DNA of 64,000 bases from Ancylobacter crimeensis (GTDB lineage: Bacteria > Pseudomonadota > Alphaproteobacteria > Rhizobiales > Xanthobacteraceae): NCBI RefSeq assembly GCF_023016805.1, contig NZ_JALKCH010000014.1, positions 1-64,000 of the forward strand, given 5' to 3'. This document shows, one piece after another, positions 43,480 through 51,066 of the stretch. The notes under the pieces are model-generated. The model did not search any database and was not told the origin of the DNA. It worked only from the letters and a program-made list of their open reading frames with translations. The position numbers were made by a program, and so were the translations under genes. Every line of letters starts with the position of its first letter. Positions within the stretch are counted from its first letter, which is position 1.

Positions 43480-43940
43480 ACACACTGCAGGATATCGCCA
43501 GCCAGTCCGTCACGGTGGCGAAGGGCCTCATCGATGATGACGAGGAAGCGCTCTATGTCCGCATCGGACGGCTCGAGAAGGCGATCGAGAAGGATCCGAT
43601 CCTTGCCTATTCGCCGCTGCTCGACCCTCCCTATGAGAAGGAGCAGATGGGCCCGCTCGACGGCGTGCGCGAGCTCGGCCGCCGGATCGTGCGGAAATGG
43701 GCCGCCGCGCTCCACGATCTCGTCTGCGGCAGCAAGGACGACACGGCCCGCGAGCAGCTTCTCGACGCGCTGAATGTGAGCGAGGCGGCAGCGATCGGGG
43801 TGGTGACCACCCTGCTGCTGCCGGTCCTTTCCCCCGCCATCGCCGCTGCGGTCGCGGTCGTGATCGTCAAGAAATTCCTGGTCCCCGCCGGCGGCGTGTT
43901 CTGCGACTACTGGGGCGAGCAGCTGAACGCGGCGCCGTGA
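43476..43940 (+). CDS. Small protein with hydrophobic C-terminal hairpin, candidate CHAT effector
   Basis: The 154-aa protein starts at a GTG overlapping the CHAT stop (GTGA) behind the very strong ribosome site AGAAGGAGA, so synthesis is coupled to the protease. Residues 1-100 are charged and helical (LYVRIGRLEKAIEKD, LDGVRELGRRIVRKWAAAL). Residues about 103-140 are hydrophobic (AAIGVVTTLLLPVLSP then AIAAAVAVVIVKKFL), broken by Pro and ending in Lys-Lys, as in a membrane hairpin. No homologue is recognised. It is too short for a bacterial gasdermin (about 250-280 residues). Position between two CHAT proteins suggests a membrane-acting target released by cleavage; other roles, such as anchor or inhibitor, are possible. 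Confidence 0.75.
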   Translation: MNTLQDIASQSVTVAKGLIDDDEEALYVRIGRLEKAIEKDPILAYSPLLDPPYEKEQMGPLDGVRELGRRIVRKWAAALHDLVCGSKDDTAREQLLDALNVSEAAAIGVVTTLLLPVLSPAIAAAVAVVIVKKFLVPAGGVFCDYWGEQLNAAP

Positions 43941-43961
43941 GGGGGCGGGAGGCCGACCGCC

Positions 43962-46900
43962 ATGAGTCGCTCCACCGTGAGTCGCCCCACCACGATCGGC
44001 ATGACCGATCTCTCGCTCGCCGACACCTATCGCGCGCGATGCCCGCTGTGCGGCACCGCGTTCGACGCGACGATCTGGCGGATCATCGATCTCGATGCCC
44101 GCCCGGATCGGCAGCCCGATATTCGCGACGGAAGCCTGCAGCGCAGCTTCTGCCCGGCCTGCATCGGTCCGGGGGTGGAGCGGCTCGGCGCGCTCTGCGT
44201 TGTCGGGACCGGTCCGCAGGGGCGGCAGCACATCAACGTCGCGTTCGAGAAGAAGAACGCGGCAGAAGCCATCCAGACCGCACATGCGCGTTTCGTGAAG
44301 CGCTGCTCCGACCTCGGCATCGACCCGGCTGGCATCATTCCCGGCGGCGGCGGGATCGCACGCTCGATCGCCGAACTGGCCGACAGCCTCGCCGCATGTT
44401 CCGGCATAAAGGTGAAGAGTGCCGGAGAGGAACGGCTGCACCGTTCCGTCGAGCTCGTCTTCGCGCGGGATTGCGAGGAACGCCGTGCCATCCTGACGGC
44501 GCACCCCGATCTCGTGCGCCCCGGTACGATCCGTTTGCTCGCTTCCCTGCCCGACACCGCGCCGGACATCCCGCGCTTCCGCGTCCGGCCGATCCTCGCC
44601 CTGCTGACCGCCGCGACACGCGAAGGCATCGACGCAGCCATCGCCCTCTGCCGCGCCGACCATGAGGCGCTGGCGGCGCTGCGCCGCCTGCCCGGGCCGG
44701 TCGCCGACGCCTATCTCGCCACGCTCCCGGAAACGGACGAGCCTTCCGTGGAGGAATTGGAGGCGCGCGGCGCGCGCATCCTGCGCTTCATCGCGGAACA
44801 TCCCGATCTGCACGGCGACCTGAAGGCCACCGTCTTCCTCGCACTCGGACGGGGCTGGCAGGCACAGGTGCCCCGGCACGGCGACGCGGCGGGCGAGCGC
44901 GCGAGAAGCTGGTTGTCCCGCATTATCGAAGATGACGATCCCGCCATCCGGCGGCTCTCGCGGCTCGAGGCCCGGCAGGGACTTTCCGCCTCATGGGACG
45001 CGCGGCTGGAAGGCAGCGCGATCGAGAACAACCGACAGGCGCTGGCCCATGCCGAGGCGGCGGTGGCGATCGCCGGCACGATGTCGGACGAGGATCAGGC
45101 GGGCGCCCTCATGGAGCTCGGCATCGGCTACACGCGAAGGATGGTGGGGGACACCTTTGCCAACCGGGCGCTGGCACGCGAAGCGTTCGCCCGCGCGCTG
45201 CTGCCCGGCGCATCCCACCTCACCCTCCAGATGGTTCGCTACAACGAGGCGCTGACATGGATCGAGGAAAGCTCGGGCGACATCATCGAAAAGATCGACA
45301 CCGGCCTCGCGCGGCTGGAGCTGCTGCGCACCGAAGGCGCCGATCTGTTCCGTCCCGACCAGCAGCAGCTCATCCACCACAGCCTCGGCGCCGCACTGCT
45401 GCGGCGGGGCAGCCTGACCGACGATGTGGATGATTTCGGCGAGGCGGCGCAGCAATTCTCCATCGCCTATGGGCTTGCCGTGAAACAGCGGGATCATCGG
45501 GCCAAGGCCCGCCTCGCCTATCTGCACTATGCGGCGCGGACGGAGTGCATGATCCGCGGCGGGGAGCCGCCGGACGCCGGACGCGTGCTCGCCGCCATCG
45601 ACACCATCCAGACGGACTACGACCAGCAGCGCGCGCCGGCCTTCTTTCTGGAGACCGAACGGCTGCGGGCCCTCGTTCTGGAACGGTTTGCGCCAGCGGA
45701 CGGATCGCGCGACGCCGTGCTGGCGGCGCGCCGGCGCATCGTCGACACGCTGCGTGCCCATGGAATGGAACAGGCCGACTGGCGCGATATCTTCCGGCTC
45801 GGCGTCGAGCAGGAGCGCTCCCTCGACCTTGCTAGCGCCGCACGCAGCTTCGAAGCGGCGGCGGCCGCCGCCGAAACCACGCTGGCGTCGGCAAGTACCT
45901 CGTTGCGCCGCGACGAGGAGATCGTGCACGCCTCGCACATCTTCTCCCCGCTCATCGCCGTCCTCGCCAGCCTCCATGAACGCGGCGAGGCCGATGGCTG
46001 GCGGGTTCTCGCCGCGATGGAGCAGGGGCGGGCACGCGACCTGCTCGATGAACTGGGCAACCGGGAGCTTCCTTGTCCCGAGAACGTGCCGGATGTTCTC
46101 CTGGCGACCGAGCGGGAGCTGCGCGAGGCACTGGCTGGCGAGCCGGACGACAGCGTCGCCCGCATGATCGGCAGCGAGGCCGATATCGGCCGTCGGGTGC
46201 AGCAGCGACAGGCGCTGTACGCCCAGCTCGGGGAAACCTATGGACGGATCGCCGCCACGGGCCCGGCCGGCGCAGCCTATGTCGCGCTGCGGCGGCCGGC
46301 GCCGCCGGAGGCCGCCGCGCTCCGCATCCTGATCGACGGCCTTTCGGACGACACCGGCGTTCTCGCCTACTGGATTGACGACCCCAGCACCGTGGCGGTC
46401 TTCGTCCGTCCGCACACCCCGCCCCTCATTCGCACGCTGGCCTTCACACCGGCGGATGCGCGCGATCTGCTCGAAGGCCTCAAGGCACGGGTGGATGCGC
46501 CGGTGCCGGCGCAGGAACAGCCGCCCGAGGCCTGGCAACTCTATGGGCAGCATCTCATCGAACCATTCGTGGGAGAGATCCGGCACTGTCGCCGGCTCAT
46601 CATCGTTCCGCACGGCCCGGCGCATCGCTTTCCGTTCCACGCCCTGCAACTCACCCCGGGAGAACTTCTCGTCGATGCGGTCGCGACGCAGCACATTCCC
46701 TCGCTGGCGATCCTGCGCGACCTCGCCCCGGCCGCGATCCTGCCGGGCCGCATGACGGCACGGGTGCTGTGCAGCGCGCCCGGCCCGAAGGAACGCCAGA
46801 GCTTTCAGGCCGAAGCGCTAACGGTCGCCGCGGCGCTCGGCACGCAGGCCGATCTTGAGGCGACGCGCGAGACGCTGCTCGCGAGTGCGGGGGATGCCGA

Positions 46901-47321
46901 CATCCTCCATCTCATCTGCCATGGCCGGTTCGACGAGGAGGATCCGCTGGCCGGCGAACTCCTGCTGGCGGACGGACCCGTCACCGTGCGGGAGCTGCTG
47001 GCCCTGCGGCTGACGGCGTCTCTGGTGTCTCTGGCGGCGTGCGAGACGGGCAAGATCGCTGCGGCCAAGGGCGATCGCCTCAAGGGCTTCGCGCAGGCCC
47101 TGCTTCTTGCGGGAGCACGCACCGCTCTGCTGACGCTGTGGAGCGTCTGGTCGGAGCCGACCCGTTTCTGGATGGAGCAGTTCTACGGGGCGCTCCGGGA
47201 TACGGAAACCTCGACGCACCCGATCGCCTCGGCCCATCGCGTGGCGACGCTCGCCACCCGCCACCGCTACCCGGACCCGACCTGCTGGGCGCCGTTCATC
47301 GTGCTGGGCCGAACGGAGTGA
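43962..47321 (+). CDS. CpXC-like zinc module - helical repeats - CHAT protease protein
   Basis: The 1119-aa protein begins (about 25-75) with paired CPxC motifs, RCPLCGTAFDATIWRIID and SFCPACIGPG, spaced as in the CpXC zinc-binding domain. The region about 150-750 is helical and Ala/Arg/Glu-rich with TPR-like periodicity (NNRQALAHAEAAVAIAGTM, LMELGIGYTRRM, LIHHSLGAALLRRG). The CHAT domain (about 800-1119) has PHGPAHRFPFHALQL, catalytic His987 in LHLICHGRF and Cys1027 in SLAACETG, then GFAQALLLAGARTALLTLW, the classic HetF/separase-like CHAT pattern. GGGAGG lies upstream of the ATG. It follows the small protein by 21 bases, so it belongs to the same operon. Confidence 0.85.
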   Translation: MSRSTVSRPTTIGMTDLSLADTYRARCPLCGTAFDATIWRIIDLDARPDRQPDIRDGSLQRSFCPACIGPGVERLGALCVVGTGPQGRQHINVAFEKKNAAEAIQTAHARFVKRCSDLGIDPAGIIPGGGGIARSIAELADSLAACSGIKVKSAGEERLHRSVELVFARDCEERRAILTAHPDLVRPGTIRLLASLPDTAPDIPRFRVRPILALLTAATREGIDAAIALCRADHEALAALRRLPGPVADAYLATLPETDEPSVEELEARGARILRFIAEHPDLHGDLKATVFLALGRGWQAQVPRHGDAAGERARSWLSRIIEDDDPAIRRLSRLEARQGLSASWDARLEGSAIENNRQALAHAEAAVAIAGTMSDEDQAGALMELGIGYTRRMVGDTFANRALAREAFARALLPGASHLTLQMVRYNEALTWIEESSGDIIEKIDTGLARLELLRTEGADLFRPDQQQLIHHSLGAALLRRGSLTDDVDDFGEAAQQFSIAYGLAVKQRDHRAKARLAYLHYAARTECMIRGGEPPDAGRVLAAIDTIQTDYDQQRAPAFFLETERLRALVLERFAPADGSRDAVLAARRRIVDTLRAHGMEQADWRDIFRLGVEQERSLDLASAARSFEAAAAAAETTLASASTSLRRDEEIVHASHIFSPLIAVLASLHERGEADGWRVLAAMEQGRARDLLDELGNRELPCPENVPDVLLATERELREALAGEPDDSVARMIGSEADIGRRVQQRQALYAQLGETYGRIAATGPAGAAYVALRRPAPPEAAALRILIDGLSDDTGVLAYWIDDPSTVAVFVRPHTPPLIRTLAFTPADARDLLEGLKARVDAPVPAQEQPPEAWQLYGQHLIEPFVGEIRHCRRLIIVPHGPAHRFPFHALQLTPGELLVDAVATQHIPSLAILRDLAPAAILPGRMTARVLCSAPGPKERQSFQAEALTVAAALGTQADLEATRETLLASAGDADILHLICHGRFDEEDPLAGELLLADGPVTVRELLALRLTASLVSLAACETGKIAAAKGDRLKGFAQALLLAGARTALLTLWSVWSEPTRFWMEQFYGALRDTETSTHPIASAHRVATLATRHRYPDPTCWAPFIVLGRTE

Positions 47322-47347
47322 GCATGCCGGCACCGTTGTGGTATGCA

Positions 47348-47385
47348 GATCATATGATTTGAATTGCAAATCAAATCATATGATC
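47348..47385. promoter_or_regulatory. 38-bp nested palindromic operator of the MarR/FUSC operon
   Basis: GATCATATGATTTG (47348-47361) and CAAATCATATGATC (47372-47385) are perfect 14-bp inverted arms around 10 bases. Inside, GATTTG-N5-CAAATC (47356-47372) forms a second palindrome, and each arm contains CATATG. The site ends 12 bases before the MarR ATG, so binding would block transcription or very early elongation. Autorepression by the MarR protein is the obvious reading. Confidence 0.75.
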
Positions 47386-47397
47386 TTACGTTCAGTC

Positions 47398-47868
47398 ATG
47401 GACAGCCAGCCTTCCCCCCGCCTGCGGTTCGGCATCACCTTTTCCCTTCTCGCCCGGCGCTGGCGCAGGACGCTGGAGGCGCATCTGTCGGCCGCCGGCC
47501 TCTCCGGTGCCACATGGGTTCCCCTTGTCCATCTGCGGGAAACGGGCGGGGGCATCAGCCAGAAGGAGCTGGCCGCCCTTGTCGGCGTCGACGGTTCCAG
47601 CCTCGTGCGGGTGCTCGACATTCTCGCGCGCGAAGGGCTGATCGAACGCCGAAAGGACGAGAGGGACGGACGGACCAACCTCATCCATCTGACCACGCCG
47701 GGAAAGGAGCGCGTCGGCGAGATTCGCCGCACGCTCGGCGCAGCCGAGGAAGCCATGCTCGCCGATCTCGCGGATTGCGATCTTGCAGCGATGCTCGGCC
47801 ATTTCGAGGCGATCGGCCGCCGCATGGCGCAGATCGAGGCATCCGCCGCGCAGGAGGCGCGCTCATGA
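47398..47868 (+). CDS. MarR-family transcriptional regulator
   Basis: The 156-aa protein has the MarR winged helix-turn-helix: RLRFGITFSLLARRWRRTLEAHL, ISQKELAALVGVDGSSLVRVLDILAREGLIERRKDERDGRTNLIHLT (recognition helix and wing with the conserved DxR-type turn), then a C-terminal dimer helix. No Shine-Dalgarno is visible; a TATGAT in the right operator arm would give a nearly leaderless transcript. Its stop overlaps the FUSC-type gene start (ATGA). It likely represses the exporter until a small aromatic or drug ligand binds. Confidence 0.9.
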   Translation: MDSQPSPRLRFGITFSLLARRWRRTLEAHLSAAGLSGATWVPLVHLRETGGGISQKELAALVGVDGSSLVRVLDILAREGLIERRKDERDGRTNLIHLTTPGKERVGEIRRTLGAAEEAMLADLADCDLAAMLGHFEAIGRRMAQIEASAAQEARS

Positions 47869-48998
47869 GCGAGACCGGCCCGCCATCGCCCCCCGAACCG
47901 GATGGCGGGCGTTCCCCGCGCCGCCGCGACGCGGTGCGCCATCTCCTTCATCCCGATCAACTGAGGGACAGCCTCTCGCTATCGGCCCAACCCTCGCTGC
48001 GCAACGCCACTCTGGCCGGCCTTCAGGCGGCGCTCACGGCCGCCATCGCCCTGCCGCTGGTGCATCTCTCGCCGTGGTCGCATCTGGTCGGCTTCGCCGC
48101 ACTCGGGGCGCTGGTCGCGCTGTTCGGCCGTTTCGCGCCGTCCCGGCGGCGGCTGCGCATCCTGCTGCTCTCAGGGCTCTGTCAGGTACTGGCGGTGTTC
48201 GGCATGTCGACGGCGGCTTGGCTCGGCGCGCCGATGGCCGCGCAGCTCCTTTTGCTTGCACTGGCCTGCGGCCTCTTCCTCTTCATCAGCGTTACCGGCC
48301 GCTTCGGCGCGCCCGGCCCCCTGATCTTCGTGTTCGCGGCCGGCGCCTCCATGTCGGGCGGACTTGAGTTCGGAAAGGTGGTCGAGCGGACCGCCGCGAC
48401 CGCGATCGTCGCCGTGCTGGCATGGATCGTGTGCCTTGCGAGCGAGGCGTTCCGGCATCTTCCCTCGCCGGAGCGCCCGCTCCCGGCCGACCCCGTGCCC
48501 GCGCTCGGCCCGCGGCTGGTGGCCGCCGCACGCAGTGCCGTCGGCGCGGGCATCGCCATTTTCGCCGGCCATGCCATCGGCGCGAACCATCCGGCCTGGG
48601 CGGCGATGGGCGCGCTCGCGGTCATGCAGGGCACGCATCTTCACATCACCATGAACCGCGCCCTCCAGCGCATGGCCGGGACCATGGTCGGCGCGGTGCT
48701 GGCCTGGGCCCTTCTGATGCAGCACCCCTCCGTCTGGACGGTGATCGCGGTGATCGTGGTCCTGCAGCTTCTCACCGAGATGGTAATCGGCATCAACTAC
48801 GCCTTCGGCCAGTTCTTCGTGACCCCGATGGCGCTCCTGATGACCTATCTCGGCGCCGCGGGGGCGGTCGGCCCGGAAATGGCGCCCGAGCGGGTGCTCG
48901 ACACCCTTCTGGGCGCAGCGGTCGGCATCCTGATGGCGGTTCTTTTCTCGACGCTCGACGACCGCCGCCATCTCGCCGGACGGCGCCCGGCGACCTAG
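47865..48998 (+). CDS. FUSC-family inner-membrane protein (aromatic-acid/drug exporter-like)
   Basis: The 377-aa protein has two clusters of hydrophobic helices (about 48-190 and 225-365), as expected for a FUSC domain duplication. Text such as ATLAGLQAALTAAIALPLVHLSPWSHLVGFAALGALVALFGR and FAGHAIGANHPAWAAMGALAVMQGTHLHITMNRALQRMAGTMVGAVLAW matches the second-half signature (HPAWAAxxALxVMQ...RxxGTxxG). The cytoplasmic domain of AaeB-type pumps is short here. GGAGG precedes the ATG, which overlaps the MarR stop by 4 bp. Local MarR control fits an exporter. Confidence 0.85.
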   Translation: MSETGPPSPPEPDGGRSPRRRDAVRHLLHPDQLRDSLSLSAQPSLRNATLAGLQAALTAAIALPLVHLSPWSHLVGFAALGALVALFGRFAPSRRRLRILLLSGLCQVLAVFGMSTAAWLGAPMAAQLLLLALACGLFLFISVTGRFGAPGPLIFVFAAGASMSGGLEFGKVVERTAATAIVAVLAWIVCLASEAFRHLPSPERPLPADPVPALGPRLVAAARSAVGAGIAIFAGHAIGANHPAWAAMGALAVMQGTHLHITMNRALQRMAGTMVGAVLAWALLMQHPSVWTVIAVIVVLQLLTEMVIGINYAFGQFFVTPMALLMTYLGAAGAVGPEMAPERVLDTLLGAAVGILMAVLFSTLDDRRHLAGRRPAT

Positions 48999-49113
48999 CC
49001 GCGGCAGGCATCCGGGGAAAACGCTCCGGCATGTGCGGCGCAACAGTTGAAGCTGTTGGCGCCTCTGCCAAAATCGTTATTCTTGCGGGAGCATCACGCT
49101 CGGCGGGAATGGC

Positions 49114-51066
49114 ATGCTGACGCTCCACGGCAACTCCACCGAGGCTTTTGCCGCCGCGTTGTCGGGTGGACGGGTGCGGCCGCATTTCCAGCCCATCATC
49201 GCGCTGCGCGAGCAGCGGATCAGCGCGATGGAGGTGCTGGCGCGCTGGCACGAGCCCGGCTACGGCATGATCAGCCCGACGCTGTTCATCCCCCTCGCCG
49301 AGCGCAGCGGCCTGATCGACGCCGTGATGGAAAGCCTGATGCGGCAGGCCTTCGACGCCGCGCGGAACTGGCCCGAACATCTCGCCCTCGCCTTCAACGT
49401 CTCGCCGCTGCAGCTTCGCGGGCGCGCCCTGCCGGAGCGGATCGCCAGCCTGGCGAATGAGGCCGGCTTTCCCCTGTCGCGCCTGGAGATCGAGATCACC
49501 GAAACCGCCATCATCGAGGACGTGGCGCGGGCCGAAGTGACGCTGAACGTGCTTCATGCGCTGGGCTGTTCGATCGCCCTGGACGATTTCGGTACCGGCT
49601 ATTCCAGCCTCGCCTGGCTGCAGACCCTGCCTTTCGACAAGATCAAGATCGACGCCAGCTTCGTGCGCTCGATGATGGAGCAGCGCCAGAGCCGCAAGAT
49701 CGTCGCCGCCCTCGTCGGCCTCGGCCAGAGCCTCGAACTCGATGTGGTGGCGGAAGGCGTGGAGACGGCGGAGGAGGCCGATTTTCTGCGTCGCATCGGC
49801 TGTTCGCATGTTCAGGGATATTTCTTCGGCCGTCCCGTTCCCGCCGCCGAAGTGCCGGAGCGGCTGGCGACGCCGGTGCCCTCGGCCGGCAGTACCGGTA
49901 TCAACCATGCCTCGCTGGAGCAGCGGGCCGCCCACATCTCCGCCCTTTACAGGGCACCCGAGACATCCATCGGCTTCATCGACACGGCATTCACCGTCGT
50001 GGATGCCAGCGAGGCGTTTGCGCGCTGCCTCGGCCGACCGCTCGCCGAGGTCGTGGGACGCAGCATCCATGAACTGACGCCCCGCGAGGGGGAATTGCTG
50101 GCATGGCTGCGCTCGTTCCGGGAGCGCGGCAAGCCCTATCCCTCCTTCGAATTCCCGCGGCCCGACGGCGGCACGGATCTGGTCACGCTCACCCGCGTCA
50201 CCGACGAGGCCGGCGAGCTTCTCGGCTACGGCGTCCTCGGCGTGGACATCACCGACCGCAAGCGCGCAGATGACGCCCTGCGCGAAAGCGAGGAGCACTA
50301 TCGGCTGACCGCCCAGCTCAGCATGCGCATCTGCTGGCAGCTCGATCCCGAAGGAAAGTTGATCGCCTTCGACGACGCCCGCTATGGCGCGCTCCTCGGC
50401 ACCACGACCGCAAAGCTCCTGGGCTATGGCTGGTTCGACCTCGTCCATCCGGACGATCTGACCGATGTTCTGGCGGCACTCCGGCGGGGAATTGCGACCG
50501 GCGAGGTCTGCGAGGCCGAGATGCGCTACCGGATGGCCGATGGCAGCTATCGCTGGGTCCGCGGCTTCGCCGCCCCCGAGAAGGACGCCGATGGCCATGT
50601 GGTGCGCTGGTTCGGCCAGACCGAGGACATTCATGAGCGCCGGCAGGCAGAGGATGCGCTTCGGCGCAGCGAGCGCGAAGTCCGCTTCATTCTCGAGAAC
50701 GGCCCGAGCTATTACTGGACCGCGTCGTCCCAGGGCGTGATCGAGAGATCGAGCGCCCAGCTCTGCGCCCTGACCGGGAAATCGCCCGAGGAGCTGACCG
50801 ACGATGGGTGGATGGCGTTCGTCCATTCCGACGATCAGGACCGAGTGTTCGCCGCCGTGAAGCAGGCCCGCCTCACCGGCGAGACCTTCGACATGGATTA
50901 TCGCCTCAGGATCGCGGACGGTTCCTATCGGTGGGTGCGCGGCTGGTGCGCGGCGCTGCGCGAGGAGGACGGCAGCATTGCGGGCTGGTACGGCACCATC
51001 ACGCCGATCCTGCCGCCGCGCGTGTCCGGGACGGAGACCGGAAACGAGGAGCGGCCAGCTTCATGA
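49114..51066 (+). CDS. c-di-GMP phosphodiesterase with N-terminal EAL and three PAS domains
   Basis: The 650-aa cytoplasmic protein begins with an EAL domain (about 15-245). Catalytic text is intact: MEVLARW with Glu40 in a Glu-Val-Leu version of the EAL motif, NVSPLQLRG, LEIEITETAI, ALDDFGTGYSS, DKIKIDASFV and VAEGVETAEEA, so phosphodiesterase activity is expected. Three PAS/PAC units follow (about 280-385, 395-510, 515-635), with GVDITDRKRADDAL and VRWFGQTEDIHERRQAEDAL as the linkers and repeated MADGSYRWVRG/IADGSYRWVRG. PAS sensors after rather than before EAL is the less common order. There are no membrane helices. Its stop overlaps a convergent amidase stop (51061-51066). Confidence 0.9.
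   Translation: MLTLHGNSTEAFAAALSGGRVRPHFQPIIALREQRISAMEVLARWHEPGYGMISPTLFIPLAERSGLIDAVMESLMRQAFDAARNWPEHLALAFNVSPLQLRGRALPERIASLANEAGFPLSRLEIEITETAIIEDVARAEVTLNVLHALGCSIALDDFGTGYSSLAWLQTLPFDKIKIDASFVRSMMEQRQSRKIVAALVGLGQSLELDVVAEGVETAEEADFLRRIGCSHVQGYFFGRPVPAAEVPERLATPVPSAGSTGINHASLEQRAAHISALYRAPETSIGFIDTAFTVVDASEAFARCLGRPLAEVVGRSIHELTPREGELLAWLRSFRERGKPYPSFEFPRPDGGTDLVTLTRVTDEAGELLGYGVLGVDITDRKRADDALRESEEHYRLTAQLSMRICWQLDPEGKLIAFDDARYGALLGTTTAKLLGYGWFDLVHPDDLTDVLAALRRGIATGEVCEAEMRYRMADGSYRWVRGFAAPEKDADGHVVRWFGQTEDIHERRQAEDALRRSEREVRFILENGPSYYWTASSQGVIERSSAQLCALTGKSPEELTDDGWMAFVHSDDQDRVFAAVKQARLTGETFDMDYRLRIADGSYRWVRGWCAALREEDGSIAGWYGTITPILPPRVSGTETGNEERPAS

Noticed and set aside
39820-43485. 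1221-codon open frame on the minus strand opposite the first CHAT gene
   Set aside because: It is Arg/Gly/Ala-rich with no recognisable domains, while the plus strand shows an intact CHAT domain with catalytic residues. Long antisense frames are usual at this GC content.
43476-43940. Small protein as a bacterial gasdermin
   Set aside because: It is 154 residues and lacks the long beta-rich N-terminal domain and the near-N-terminal palmitoylated Cys region of bacterial gasdermins. The hydrophobic part is C-terminal.
44991-46694. 567-codon minus-strand open frame opposite the second CHAT gene
   Set aside because: It is a biased antisense reading; the plus strand has the CpXC, helical and CHAT parts in one frame.
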